From Mycobacterium intracellulare ATCC 13950 (GTDB lineage: Bacteria; Actinomycetota; Actinomycetes; Mycobacteriales; Mycobacteriaceae), in assembly GCF_000277125.1 (NCBI RefSeq), contig NC_016946.1:1860001-1924000 (forward strand): DNA of 64,000 nt, given 5' to 3'. The position numbers and the translations under genes are program-made. Every line of letters starts with the position of its first letter. Positions within the stretch are counted from its first letter, which is position 1. The notes below the pieces were generated by a model, which worked only from the letters and a program-made list of their open reading frames with translations, did no database searches and was not told the origin of the DNA. Below are positions 20,599 to 29,267 of the stretch, piece after piece.

Positions 20599-22001
20599 TG
20601 AACATCTTCGGCTCGTCATGGTTCTACTGGGCGGTCGGTATCGCGATCGGATTGCCGGTCGGGATGATCCTGCTGACCGAACTACACGATGCGCTGCTGC
20701 GCAGGCAAAGCCCCCTGGCCCGGCAGGTCGGATTGCTGCGCAACTACCTGCTGCCGCTCGCCGCGCTGTTGTTGCTCCTGGTTCAGGCCTCGGGGATTCC
20801 GGCCGGCGACATCCCGGTGCGCATCCTCACCACCGTGTTCGGCCTGCTGGTGGTGGTGCTGCTGTTGTCCGGGCTCAACGCGACCGTGTTCGAGCGGGCT
20901 CCCGAAAAGAGCTGGCGCAAAAGGCTTCCCACCATCTTCATCGACGTGGCCCGCATAGCGCTGATCTGCGTCGGCCTGGCGGTGATGTCGTCGTACATCT
21001 GGGGTGTGCGGATCGGCGGGGTGTTCACCGCGTTGGGCGTCACGTCGGTCGTCATCGGTCTGATGCTGCAGAACTCGGTCGGGCAGATCGTCTCGGGCCT
21101 GTTCATGCTGTTCGAGCAACCGTTCCGGATCGACGACTGGCTCGACACCGGCACCGCGCGCGGACGCGTCGTCGAGGTGAACTGGCGCGCCGTACACATC
21201 GACACCGGCAGCGGAATCCGGATCATGCCGAACGCGGCGCTGGCCACCACGTCGTTCACCAACCTCAGTCGCCCGCCCGGGCCGCACAAAGTGGCGATCA
21301 CGACGACCTTCTCCGCCGCCGACGCGCCCGACCGGGTGTGCGCGGTGCTGTCGCGGGTGGCCCGGGCGCTGCCACAGCTCAAGCCCGGCAGCGTGCCTCG
21401 CTCGGTGCCCGTGGGCGCCGGCGAGTATCGCACGACGATCGGGTTGGACTCACCCGCCGACGCCGGCGCCGCGACGGCCACGTTCCTGCGGTGGGCCTGG
21501 TACGCCGCCCGACGGGAGAATCTGCACCTCGACGACGCCGATGACGACTTCTCGACGGTCGAACGCGTGGAGCACGCGCTGCACGAGGTGGTGGCGCCGG
21601 CGCTGCGGCTCAGCACCGAAGAACAGCGGTCATTGCGCTCCTCGGCGCGAATCGTCCGATACGGCACCGACGAGCTCGTGGAGGACGCCGGACAGGTGCC
21701 CACGGCGATGACGTTCCTGGTGGCCGGCCGGGTGCAGCTCACCGCCACCGCCGACGACGGGACGGTCGTGCCCATCAGCACCCTGTCCGAGGGGGCGTTC
21801 CTCGGACTGACGGCGTTGACCCGCCAACCCAACCTGGCCAGCGCGTATGCGGTCGAAGAGGTCACGGCGCTTGAAATCGACCGAGAACACATCGAGCATC
21901 TCGTGATGCGCGCACCGGCGCTGCTGCAGAACTTCGGCACCATCCTCGAGGAGCGGCGCAGCAAGGTGCGCACCGCCCGGCGCGGCGAGCGCGTCGGGTA
22001 G
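20598..22001 (+). CDS. MscS-family mechanosensitive channel with C-terminal cNMP-binding-like domain (Rv2434c-like)
   Basis: A 467-residue membrane protein. It has N-terminal TM helices (about 9-28, 50-66, 76-95 and 115-135), then the MscS pore helix and beta domain (about 138-225, [20 protein letters not shown] and PFRIDDW). The C-terminal region (about 335-450) has a cNMP-binding beta-roll. The phosphate-binding cassette is degenerate: FLGLTAL replaces FGE.ALL, and NLASA lacks the usual arginine before S-A. The ATG at 20598 overlaps the cyclase stop (TGATG), so the two are translationally coupled; a GTG one codon earlier is also possible. Role in osmotic or signal-gated release is inference. 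Confidence 0.88.
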   Translation: MNIFGSSWFYWAVGIAIGLPVGMILLTELHDALLRRQSPLARQVGLLRNYLLPLAALLLLLVQASGIPAGDIPVRILTTVFGLLVVVLLLSGLNATVFERAPEKSWRKRLPTIFIDVARIALICVGLAVMSSYIWGVRIGGVFTALGVTSVVIGLMLQNSVGQIVSGLFMLFEQPFRIDDWLDTGTARGRVVEVNWRAVHIDTGSGIRIMPNAALATTSFTNLSRPPGPHKVAITTTFSAADAPDRVCAVLSRVARALPQLKPGSVPRSVPVGAGEYRTTIGLDSPADAGAATATFLRWAWYAARRENLHLDDADDDFSTVERVEHALHEVVAPALRLSTEEQRSLRSSARIVRYGTDELVEDAGQVPTAMTFLVAGRVQLTATADDGTVVPISTLSEGAFLGLTALTRQPNLASAYAVEEVTALEIDREHIEHLVMRAPALLQNFGTILEERRSKVRTARRGERVG

Positions 22002-22035
22002 ATCGGCCCGCGTCACCCGGGCTTTTGCGGCCGGA

Positions 22036-22041
22036 TACCCT
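22036..22041 (+). promoter_or_regulatory. Candidate -10 box for leaderless proA
   Basis: TACCCT fits TANNNT and ends 6 bases before the proA ATG, with no Shine-Dalgarno in the 46-base gap, so a leaderless transcript is likely. Confidence 0.45.
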
Positions 22042-22047
22042 GGTTCA

Positions 22048-23331
22048 ATGAGTCTGCAGGCACCATTGCGCAGCGGAGCGGCCCAACAGCGGGAGCCTGA
22101 TTTGCGCCGGGAGGTGCACGACGCCGCCCGCCGCGCCCGCGTCGCCTCCCGTGTGCTGGCATTGTTGCCGACCGTCGCCAAAGACCAAGCGCTGCGCTCG
22201 GCGGCCGACGCCGTCACCGCCCACGCGGAATTGATCCTGTCCGCCAACGCCGAAGACGTCGAGGCCGCCCGCGCCGCCGGAACGCCGACCGCGATGCTCG
22301 ACCGACTGGCCTTGGATACCAAGCGAGTTGAGGGCATCGCGGCGGGCCTGCGTCAGGTCGCCGGGCTCCCCGATCCCGTCGGGGAGGTGTTGCGCGGCTA
22401 CACGCTGCCGAACGGGCTGCAGCTGCGCCAGCAGCGGGTCCCGCTCGGCGTCGTCGGAATGATCTACGAGGGCCGACCCAACGTGACCGTCGACGCGTTC
22501 GGCTTGGCGTTGAAGTCCGGCAACGCCGTGCTGTTACGCGGCAGCTCGTCGGCGACCCGGTCCAACCAGGCGCTGGTGCAGGTGTTGCGGGCGTCGCTGG
22601 TCAGCGAGGACCTGCCGGCCGATGCGGTGCAGCTGCTTTCGTCCGACGACCGCGCCACGGTGACGCATCTGATCCAGGCGCGTGGCCTGGTCGACGTGGT
22701 GATCCCGCGCGGCGGAGCCAACCTGATCAACGCGGTGGTCCGCGACGCGCAGGTGCCCACGATCGAAACCGGGGTCGGCAACTGTCACGTATACGTCCAC
22801 GAGGGCGCCGATCTGGACGTCGCGGAGCGGATCCTGCTGAATTCCAAGACGCGTCGGCCGAGCGTCTGCAACGCCGCGGAGACGCTGCTCGTCGACGCCA
22901 CGATCGCCGAGGAGGCGTTGCCGCGTCTGGTGACCGCCCTGCAAGACGCCGGCGTGACCGTGCATGGGGGCTTTTCCCAGGACGCACACGAGGACGATCT
23001 GCGGCGCGAGTACTTGTCGATGGACATCGCGGTGGCGGTGGTCGACGGTATCGACGCCGCGATCGCCCACATCAACGAGTACGGCACCGGCCACACCGAG
23101 GCCATCGTGACCACCAATATGGCTGCGGCGCAACGGTTTACCGACGCTATCGACGCCGCGGCGGTGATGGTGAACGCGTCCACGGCGTTCACCGACGGGG
23201 AGCAATTCGGTTTCGGAGCCGAAATCGGCATCTCCACCCAGAAATTGCACGCCCGCGGTCCCATGGGGCTGCCCGAACTGACCTCGACCAAATGGATCGC
23301 GTGGGGAGACGGACAGACGCGTCCGGCCTGA
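22048..23331 (+). CDS. proA: Gamma-glutamyl phosphate reductase
   Basis: A 427-residue NADPH-dependent enzyme that reduces gamma-glutamyl phosphate to glutamate semialdehyde, the second step of proline synthesis. It has an aldehyde-dehydrogenase fold with the catalytic cysteine at C274 in [13 protein letters not shown]. Other family segments are [23 protein letters not shown] and the C-terminal [17 protein letters not shown]. It is full length. It stands apart from proB, as in M. tuberculosis. Confidence 0.96.
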   Translation: MSLQAPLRSGAAQQREPDLRREVHDAARRARVASRVLALLPTVAKDQALRSAADAVTAHAELILSANAEDVEAARAAGTPTAMLDRLALDTKRVEGIAAGLRQVAGLPDPVGEVLRGYTLPNGLQLRQQRVPLGVVGMIYEGRPNVTVDAFGLALKSGNAVLLRGSSSATRSNQALVQVLRASLVSEDLPADAVQLLSSDDRATVTHLIQARGLVDVVIPRGGANLINAVVRDAQVPTIETGVGNCHVYVHEGADLDVAERILLNSKTRRPSVCNAAETLLVDATIAEEALPRLVTALQDAGVTVHGGFSQDAHEDDLRREYLSMDIAVAVVDGIDAAIAHINEYGTGHTEAIVTTNMAAAQRFTDAIDAAAVMVNASTAFTDGEQFGFGAEIGISTQKLHARGPMGLPELTSTKWIAWGDGQTRPA

Positions 23332-23367
23332 GATCCCCGTGCAGAAAGCGTTTTAGGAGAACCGATT

Positions 23368-24243
23368 GTGAGTGTGCCCGCCCGGTCAAAGCCGCTGTTC
23401 GAGGACATCGACGACGTCTCGCGGCGGTTGGCCGAGACCGGCTACCTGCCCGACACCGCCACCGCGACGGCCGTGTTCCTGGCCGACCGCCTCGGCAAGC
23501 CGTTGTTGGTGGAGGGCCCGGCCGGCGTGGGCAAGACCGAATTGGCCCGCGCCGTGGCCCAGGCCACGGGGTCGGGCCTGGTGCGCCTGCAGTGCTACGA
23601 GGGGGTCGACGAGGCCCGCGCGCTCTACGAATGGAACCACGCCAAGCAGATTTTGCGCATCCAGGCCGGCTCCGGGGACTGGGACCAGACCAAGGACGAC
23701 GTGTTCAGCGAGGAGTTCCTGCTGCAGCGTCCGCTGCTGACCGCCATTCGGCGCACCGAGCCCACGGTGCTGCTCATCGACGAGACCGACAAGGCCGACA
23801 TCGAGATCGAGGGCCTGCTGCTGGAGGTGTTGTCCGACTTCGCCGTGACCGTGCCCGAACTGGGCACGATCACCGCCGAGCGCACGCCCCTGGTGGTGCT
23901 GACCTCCAACGCGACCCGCGAACTGTCCGAGGCGCTCAAGCGTCGCTGCCTGTTCCTGCACATCGACTTTCCCAGCCCCGATTTGGAACGCCGCATCCTG
24001 TTGTCCCGCGTTCCCGAGCTGCCCGCACACCTGGCCGAGGAGCTGGTGCGCATCATCGGCGTGCTGCGCGGGATGCAACTCAAGAAGGTGCCGTCCATCG
24101 CCGAGACCATCGACTGGGGCCGCACGCTGCTCGCGCTGGGCCTGGACACCATCGACGACGCGGTCGTCGCCGCCACACTGGGCGTGGTGCTCAAGCATCA
24201 ATCCGACCAACAGCGCGCGGCCGGCGAGCTGCGGCTCAACTAG
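23368..24243 (+). CDS. MoxR-type AAA+ ATPase (Rv2426c-like)
   Basis: A 291-residue AAA+ protein. Walker A is GPAGVGKT at 50-57 and Walker B VLLIDE at about 134-139, followed by sensor 1 (VVLTSNATRELSEALKRRC) and an arginine-finger region. The family usually works with a vWA protein to insert metal cofactors or remodel partner enzymes. The vWA gene starts 10 bases downstream. The GTG start is preceded by AGGAGA 7 bases upstream. The substrate complex is unknown; no CO-dehydrogenase-type genes are nearby. Confidence 0.9.
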   Translation: MSVPARSKPLFEDIDDVSRRLAETGYLPDTATATAVFLADRLGKPLLVEGPAGVGKTELARAVAQATGSGLVRLQCYEGVDEARALYEWNHAKQILRIQAGSGDWDQTKDDVFSEEFLLQRPLLTAIRRTEPTVLLIDETDKADIEIEGLLLEVLSDFAVTVPELGTITAERTPLVVLTSNATRELSEALKRRCLFLHIDFPSPDLERRILLSRVPELPAHLAEELVRIIGVLRGMQLKKVPSIAETIDWGRTLLALGLDTIDDAVVAATLGVVLKHQSDQQRAAGELRLN

Positions 24244-24253
24244 GAACACCGCC

Positions 24254-25702
24254 ATGGCCGCCCGCCGCATACGCCCCTCCCGGCCGCTCGCCCCGCACGG
24301 GCTGCCCGGGCACCTGGTCGGCTTCGTGGAAGCGCTTCGGGCAGCGGGGATTTCGGTCGGCCCGTCGGAGACGGTGGACGCCGGCCGGGTGATGGCCACC
24401 CTCGGTCTGGGCAACCGCGAGGTGCTGCGCGAGGGGATCGCGTGCGCGGTGTTGCGCCGGTCGGATCATCGCGAAACGTATGACGCCATGTTCGACCTGT
24501 GGTTCCCGGCGGCGCTGGGCGCGCGCGCGGTGGTCGCCGAGGACGAGGCCGACGACACCCCAGACGACAACGCGTTGCCACCCGACGACGTCGAGGCGAT
24601 GCGCCAGATGCTGCTGGATCTGCTGGCCGACAACCCCGATCTGGCCGACATGGACGAGCGCCTGGTGGCGATGATCGCCCGCATCGTAGAGGCCTACGGG
24701 AAATACAGTTCCAGCCGGGGCCCGTCCTTCTCGTCCTACCAGGCGCTCAAGGCGATGGCCCTGGACGAACTCGAGGGCAAGCTGCTGGCCGGGCTGCTCG
24801 CCTCCTACGGCGACGAACCCACACCCACACAGGAGGAGATCGCCAAAGCCCTTGCGGCGCAGCGGATCACCCAGCTGCGCAAGATGGTCGACGCTGAGAC
24901 CAAGCGGCGGACCGCGGAGCAACTGGGCCGCGATCACGTCCAGATGTACGGCATACCCCAGCTTTCCGAGAACGTCGAATTCCTGCGCGCCTCCGGCGAG
25001 CAGCTGCGCCAGATGCGCCGGGTGGTCGCGCCGTTGGCGCGGACCCTGGCGACCCGGCTGGCCGCGCGCCGGCGGCGCAGCCGCGCCGGGTCGATCGATC
25101 TCCGCAAGACGCTGCGCAAGTCGATGTCCACGGGCGGGGTGCCGATCGACGTGGTGCTGGCCAAGCCGCGCCCCGCCCGGCCCGAACTGGTGGTGCTGTG
25201 CGACGTCTCCGGCTCGGTCGCCGGCTTCAGTCACTTCACCCTGCTTCTGGTACACGCTCTGCGCCAACAGTTCTCGCGCGTTCGCGTGTTCGCGTTCATC
25301 GACACCACCGACGAAGTGACCCACATGTTCGGGCCCGAGGCCGACCTGGCCGTGGCCATCCAGCGGATCACCCGCGAGTCGGGCGTCTACAGCCGCGACG
25401 GCCATTCCGACTACGGCAACGCGTTTGCGTCTTTCGTGCAGGCGTTCCCGAACGTGCTCTCCCCGCGCACCTCGCTGTTGGTGCTGGGGGATGGCCGCAC
25501 CAACTACCGCAACCCGGAAACCGAGCTGCTGTCGCACATGGTGACCGCCAGCCGGCACGCACACTGGCTGAACCCCGAGCCCAAGCATCTGTGGGGAAGC
25601 GGCGACTCGGCGGTGCCGCGCTATCAAGAGGTCATCGCCATGCACGAATGCCGGTCCGCCAAGCAGTTGGCCGCGGTGATCGACCAGCTGCTGCCCGTGT
25701 GA
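24254..25702 (+). CDS. CoxE-like vWA domain protein (Rv2425c-like)
   Basis: A 482-residue protein. The N-terminal half is helical with an acidic linker (DDTPDDNALPPDDVEA). The C-terminal vWA domain has the MIDAS motif DVSGS at 317-321 with D317, S319 and S321, plus the downstream GDGRTNYRNPE loop. It is paired with the MoxR ATPase as a chaperone-like module. The 3' end runs into a tandem 20-base repeat, so the last codons LLPV come from the first repeat unit. Confidence 0.88.
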   Translation: MAARRIRPSRPLAPHGLPGHLVGFVEALRAAGISVGPSETVDAGRVMATLGLGNREVLREGIACAVLRRSDHRETYDAMFDLWFPAALGARAVVAEDEADDTPDDNALPPDDVEAMRQMLLDLLADNPDLADMDERLVAMIARIVEAYGKYSSSRGPSFSSYQALKAMALDELEGKLLAGLLASYGDEPTPTQEEIAKALAAQRITQLRKMVDAETKRRTAEQLGRDHVQMYGIPQLSENVEFLRASGEQLRQMRRVVAPLARTLATRLAARRRRSRAGSIDLRKTLRKSMSTGGVPIDVVLAKPRPARPELVVLCDVSGSVAGFSHFTLLLVHALRQQFSRVRVFAFIDTTDEVTHMFGPEADLAVAIQRITRESGVYSRDGHSDYGNAFASFVQAFPNVLSPRTSLLVLGDGRTNYRNPETELLSHMVTASRHAHWLNPEPKHLWGSGDSAVPRYQEVIAMHECRSAKQLAAVIDQLLPV

Positions 25703-25747
25703 GGTCGCTGCTGCCCGTGTGAGGCCACGGCTGCCCGTGGGAGGTCC
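25688..25747. repeat. Tandem 20-base repeats over the vWA stop codon
   Basis: Three copies with a 20-base period, CTGCTGCCCGTGTGAGGTCG and variants, at 25688-25707, 25708-25727 and 25728-25747. The first supplies the last codons and the TGA of the vWA gene. A loss or gain of units would move the gene end and is a likely site of strain variation. Confidence 0.75.
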
Positions 25748-25801
25748 TGGCCGCACCTCTTGTCACACCAGTCACGGCAGTCTCCGTCCGAGACGACACT
25801 G

Positions 25802-25867
25802 CTTGCGCCCACCTCCGAGCGACAAGCCGGCCCGCCTCCGGTGTTGTCGCTCGGAGGTGGGCACAAG
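25802..25867. repeat. Long near-perfect inverted repeat upstream of nadD
   Basis: The arms 25807-25825 and 25844-25862 are perfect 19-bp complements (GCCCACCTCCGAGCGACAA and its reverse), with an 18-base loop rich in C and G. The stem extends outward by 4 more pairs after one C/A mismatch, to 25802 and 25867. There is no T-run, so it is not a classical intrinsic terminator. It could end vWA transcription in both directions, act as an RNA-processing element or be a dispersed palindromic unit. Confidence 0.75.
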
Positions 25868-25940
25868 GCATGCGACCCCGAGCGGGGACTGATGGGGCGC
25901 ATGTGACGACAGCTCGGACAGGCCCTGATCACGCCTCAAG

Positions 25941-25946
25941 TAAGCT
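25941..25946 (+). promoter_or_regulatory. Candidate -10 box for nadD
   Basis: TAAGCT fits TANNNT and ends 8 bases before the GTG at 25955, which would give a nearly leaderless transcript and supports that start over the in-frame ATG at 25985. Confidence 0.4.
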
Positions 25947-25954
25947 GGCACATC

Positions 25955-26587
25955 GTGCAAAAGCAGCTTCGCAGGTTAGGAGTGATGGGTGGGACGTTCG
26001 ACCCCATCCATTACGGCCACCTGGTTGCCGCCAGTGAGGTCGCCGACCTGTTCGACCTCGACCAAGTCGTGTTCGTGCCCAGCGGCCAGCCCTGGCAGAA
26101 GGACCGCGACGTCTCCGCCGCCGAGGACCGCTATCTGATGACGGTGATCGCCACGGCGTCCAATCCCCGGTTCTCGGTGAGCCGGGTCGACATCGACCGC
26201 GCCGGCCCCACCTATACCAAGGACACGCTGCGCGACCTGCGCGCGCTGAACCCGGATTCCCAGCTGTTCTTCATCACCGGCGCCGACGCGCTGGAATCCA
26301 TCCTGTCCTGGCAGGGTTGGGAGGAACTGTTCGACCTGGCCCGGTTCGTCGGCGTCAGCCGCCCCGGCTACGAGTTGAGCCACGACCACATCACCGGCGT
26401 CCTGGGCGAGCTCGCCGATGACGCGTTGACGCTCGTCGAGATTCCGGCGCTGGCGATTTCGTCGACCGACTGCCGCCGCCGCGCCGAGGAGCACCGTCCG
26501 CTGTGGTACCTCATGCCCGACGGCGTCGTGCAGTACGTCTCCAAGCGGCGGCTCTACAGCAAGCCGGGCGGCGAGGAGTCCACGTGA
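25955..26587 (+). CDS. nadD: Nicotinate-nucleotide adenylyltransferase
   Basis: A 210-residue nucleotidyltransferase that makes deamido-NAD from nicotinate mononucleotide and ATP, one step before NadE. The motif [12 protein letters not shown] holds the HxGH signature (H19, H22), and ISSTDCRRR is the C-terminal ATP-binding signature. The GTG start gives [15 protein letters not shown], close in length to the M. tuberculosis enzyme. The stop overlaps the rsfS GTG. Confidence 0.95.
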   Translation: MQKQLRRLGVMGGTFDPIHYGHLVAASEVADLFDLDQVVFVPSGQPWQKDRDVSAAEDRYLMTVIATASNPRFSVSRVDIDRAGPTYTKDTLRDLRALNPDSQLFFITGADALESILSWQGWEELFDLARFVGVSRPGYELSHDHITGVLGELADDALTLVEIPALAISSTDCRRRAEEHRPLWYLMPDGVVQYVSKRRLYSKPGGEEST

Positions 26588-26979
26588 GCGCCACGCGGGA
26601 AGCCATCGACATGGCGACGGTGGCCGCCGGCGCCGCCGCCGCGAAGCTCGCCGACGACGTCGTCGTCATCGACGTCTCCGCCCAGCTCGCCATCACCGAC
26701 TGCTTCGTGATCGCCTCGGCGTCCAACGAGCGACAGGTCAACGCCATCGTCGACGAGGTCGAGGAGAAAATGCGCAAGGCGGGCTACAAACCCGCGCGGC
26801 GCGAGGGCACCCGCGAAGGCCGCTGGACGCTGCTGGACTATCGCGACATCGTCGTCCACATTCAGCACCAGGACGACCGCGACTTCTATGCCCTGGACCG
26901 GTTGTGGAGCGACTGCCCGGTGGTGCCGGTGGACCTGGACGAGCGCGGCGGGGACTCCGAAGACTCGAGCGCGCAATGA
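26584..26979 (+). CDS. rsfS: Ribosomal silencing factor RsfS
   Basis: A 131-residue protein that binds L14 and prevents joining of ribosomal subunits during starvation. The conserved segments [37 protein letters not shown] and FYALDRLW are intact. The GTG start overlaps the nadD TGA (GTGA), with GGCGAGGAG upstream. The frame remains open for 27 codons before this start, but that part lies inside nadD and is not coding. The nadD-rsfS order is conserved in most bacteria. Confidence 0.94.
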   Translation: MSATREAIDMATVAAGAAAAKLADDVVVIDVSAQLAITDCFVIASASNERQVNAIVDEVEEKMRKAGYKPARREGTREGRWTLLDYRDIVVHIQHQDDRDFYALDRLWSDCPVVPVDLDERGGDSEDSSAQ

Positions 26980-27650
26980 AGATTCGTCGGCTGATCATGT
27001 TGCGGCACGGGCAAACCGAGTTCAACGCCGGCAGCCGGATGCAGGGCCAGCTCGATTCCGAACTCAGCGAACTCGGACGGGCGCAGGCCATCGCCGCCGC
27101 CGAGGTGCTGGGCAAGGTGCAGCCGTTGCTGATCGTGTCGTCGGACCTGCATCGCGCCTACGACACCGCGGTCAGGCTGGGGGAGGTGACCGGCTTGGCG
27201 ATCCGGGTGGATCAGCGGCTGCGGGAGACGCATCTGGGTGACTGGCAGGGATTGACCCATACCGAGGTCGACGCGCAGGCCCCCGGCGCCCGATTGGCCT
27301 GGCGCGAAGACGCCACCTGGGCCCCGCATGGCGGCGAAAGCCGGGTGGACGTCGCGGCGCGCAGCGTGCCGTTGGTCGCCGAACTGGCCGCCGCCGAGCC
27401 GGAATGGGGTGATCCCGACGGGCCGGACCGCCCGGTGGTGCTGGTGGCCCACGGCGGGCTGATCGCCGCGCTGTCGGCCGCGTTGTTGAAGCTTCCCGTC
27501 GGCAACTGGCCGGTTCTGGGTGGCATGGGCAACGCCAGCTGGGTTCAGCTTTCCGGCCATTCCGGCGACGAGGACGACGAATTCGAGAGCATCCGCTGGC
27601 GTCTGGACGTATGGAACGCCTCGGCACAGGTGTCCAACGATGTCCTCTGA
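26976..27650 (+). CDS. gpgP: Glucosyl-3-phosphoglycerate phosphatase
   Basis: A 224-residue histidine-phosphatase-superfamily enzyme with the phospho-histidine motif LRHGQTEFN (H11) and the second conserved histidine in [11 protein letters not shown]. The position after rsfS matches Rv2419c, shown to dephosphorylate glucosyl-3-phosphoglycerate to glucosylglycerate at the start of methylglucose lipopolysaccharide (MGLP) synthesis. The ATG overlaps the rsfS stop (ATGA), fixing the start. It overlaps octT by 11 bases. Confidence 0.9.
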   Translation: MKIRRLIMLRHGQTEFNAGSRMQGQLDSELSELGRAQAIAAAEVLGKVQPLLIVSSDLHRAYDTAVRLGEVTGLAIRVDQRLRETHLGDWQGLTHTEVDAQAPGARLAWREDATWAPHGGESRVDVAARSVPLVAELAAAEPEWGDPDGPDRPVVLVAHGGLIAALSAALLKLPVGNWPVLGGMGNASWVQLSGHSGDEDDEFESIRWRLDVWNASAQVSNDVL

Positions 27651-28377
27651 ATCACGTCCCACACTGCTGATCTTCGCCGACTCGCTGGCCTACTATGGCC
27701 CCACCGGCGGCCTACCAGCCGACGATCCCCGCATCTGGCCGAACATCGTTGCCGCCCAATTGGATTGGGATGTGGAGCTGATCGGTCGCATCGGCTGGAC
27801 GTGTCGGGACGTCTGGTGGGCGGCAACCCAGGACCCGCGGGCGTGGGCGGCGCTACCGCGCGCGGGAGCCGTCATCTTCGCCACCGGCGGCATGGATTCG
27901 CTGCCGTCGGTGCTGCCCACCGCGCTGCGTGAGCTGATCCGCTACGTGCGACCGCCGTGGCTGCGACGGTGGGTGCGCGACGGCTACGGGTGGCTGCAGC
28001 CCAGGCTCTCCCCGGTGGCCAGGCCCGCCCTGCCGCCGCACCTGAGCGCCGACTATCTCGAACAGACCCGTGGGGCAATCGATTTCAACCGCCCCGGGAT
28101 CCCGATCGTGGCCTCGCTGCCGTCGGTGCACATCGCCGACACCTACGGCCGGGCCCACCACGGTCGGGCGGGGACCGTGGCCGCCATCACCGCGTGGGCG
28201 CAAAGCCACGATGTACCCCTGGTCGATCTCAAAGCCGCTGTCGCAGAACACGTGATGAACGGACGGGGAAACCCCGACGGAATCCATTGGAATTTCGAGG
28301 CCCACCAGGCGGTCGCGGAGCTGATGCTCAAGGCGCTCGCCGAGGCCGGCATCTCGAACGAGAAACCCCGCGGGTAG
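27640..28377 (+). CDS. octT: Diglucosylglycerate octanoyltransferase
   Basis: A 245-residue SGNH-fold acyltransferase. The block I serine lies in FADSLAYYG, and the C-terminal Asp/His pair in NPDGIHWN. Rv2418c (OctT) transfers octanoate to diglucosylglycerate, an early MGLP intermediate; this gene keeps the same neighbours. The ATG at 27640 lies inside the end of gpgP, so coupling is likely. gpgP and octT together are a split part of the MGLP pathway. Confidence 0.88.
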   Translation: MSSESRPTLLIFADSLAYYGPTGGLPADDPRIWPNIVAAQLDWDVELIGRIGWTCRDVWWAATQDPRAWAALPRAGAVIFATGGMDSLPSVLPTALRELIRYVRPPWLRRWVRDGYGWLQPRLSPVARPALPPHLSADYLEQTRGAIDFNRPGIPIVASLPSVHIADTYGRAHHGRAGTVAAITAWAQSHDVPLVDLKAAVAEHVMNGRGNPDGIHWNFEAHQAVAELMLKALAEAGISNEKPRG

Positions 28378-28382
28378 CGCTC

Positions 28383-29216
28383 GTGACTGTCGTGGTGGTG
28401 ACCGACTCGTCGGCCCGTCTGCCGGCCGACCTGCTCGACAAGTGGGGGATACGTGTTGTGCCCCTGCACATCCTGCTCGACGGCACCGACCTGCGTGACG
28501 GCGTGGACGACATTCCGGGTGACATCCACAAGCTGGCGGCGACCACCGCGGCGGCGACCCCGGCCGAACTCGCCGACGCGTACCAACAGGCGCTGGCCGA
28601 CAGCGGCGCCGATGGTGTGGTGGCCGTGCACATTTCGTCGGCGCTGTCGGGAACCTGCCGGGCCGCCGAGCGCACCGCGGCCGACCTGGACCCCAACGTG
28701 CGGGTCATCGACTCCAAATCGGCGGCGATGGGCACCGGATTCGTTGCCCTGGCCGCCGCCCGGGCGGCGGCCACGGGCGGTGACCTGAACACCGTCGCGG
28801 ATGCTGCCCGCGAGGCCGTGGCCCGCGGACACGCCTTCATCGTGGTGCACCGGCTGGACAACCTGCGCCGCAGCGGCCGCATCGGGGGCGCCAAGGCCTG
28901 GCTGGGCACCGCGTTGGCGCTCAAACCGTTGTTGCGTATCGATGACGGGAAACTCATTCTGGCCCAACGGGTCCGGACTATCAGTCACGCGACGGAGGCG
29001 ATGATCGACCGGGTCTGCCAGGTCGTCGGCGACGGCACCGCAGCCCTGGCGGTGCACCACGTCAACAACCCGGACGGCGCCACCGAGGTGGCGACGGCGC
29101 TGGGCAAGCGGCTACCGGCGTGTGAGCCCGCGATCGTCACCGAGCTGGGACCGGTGCTGGCGCTGCACGTCGGCGCGGGCGCGGTCGCGGTGAGCGTCCA
29201 ACTCGCCGAAGCTTAG
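28383..29216 (+). CDS. DegV family fatty-acid-binding protein (Rv2417c-like)
   Basis: A 277-residue protein starting with the DegV signature VVVTDSSARLP. The family binds a fatty acid between its two domains and in Firmicutes hands it to fatty-acid kinase FakA; no FakA gene is visible here. The GTG at 28383 is 5 bases after the octT stop. It is the last syntenic gene before the lipid island; in M. tuberculosis the next gene is eis, which is absent here. Confidence 0.88.
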   Translation: MTVVVVTDSSARLPADLLDKWGIRVVPLHILLDGTDLRDGVDDIPGDIHKLAATTAAATPAELADAYQQALADSGADGVVAVHISSALSGTCRAAERTAADLDPNVRVIDSKSAAMGTGFVALAAARAAATGGDLNTVADAAREAVARGHAFIVVHRLDNLRRSGRIGGAKAWLGTALALKPLLRIDDGKLILAQRVRTISHATEAMIDRVCQVVGDGTAALAVHHVNNPDGATEVATALGKRLPACEPAIVTELGPVLALHVGAGAVAVSVQLAEA

Positions 29217-29259
29217 TGGCGATCGCAAGCGCGGCGTAGCCGGGCGCTGCGGGTCGCCA
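29217..29259. terminator. Candidate bidirectional stem-loop terminator between degV and mmpL
   Basis: Arms 29217-29232 and 29244-29259 form 8 bp (one G-T wobble), a 3x3 internal loop, and 5 bp, with an 11-base loop. It lies exactly in the short gap between two convergent genes. There is no T-tract, as is common for mycobacterial terminators. Confidence 0.45.
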
Positions 29260-29267
29260 CCATCGGC

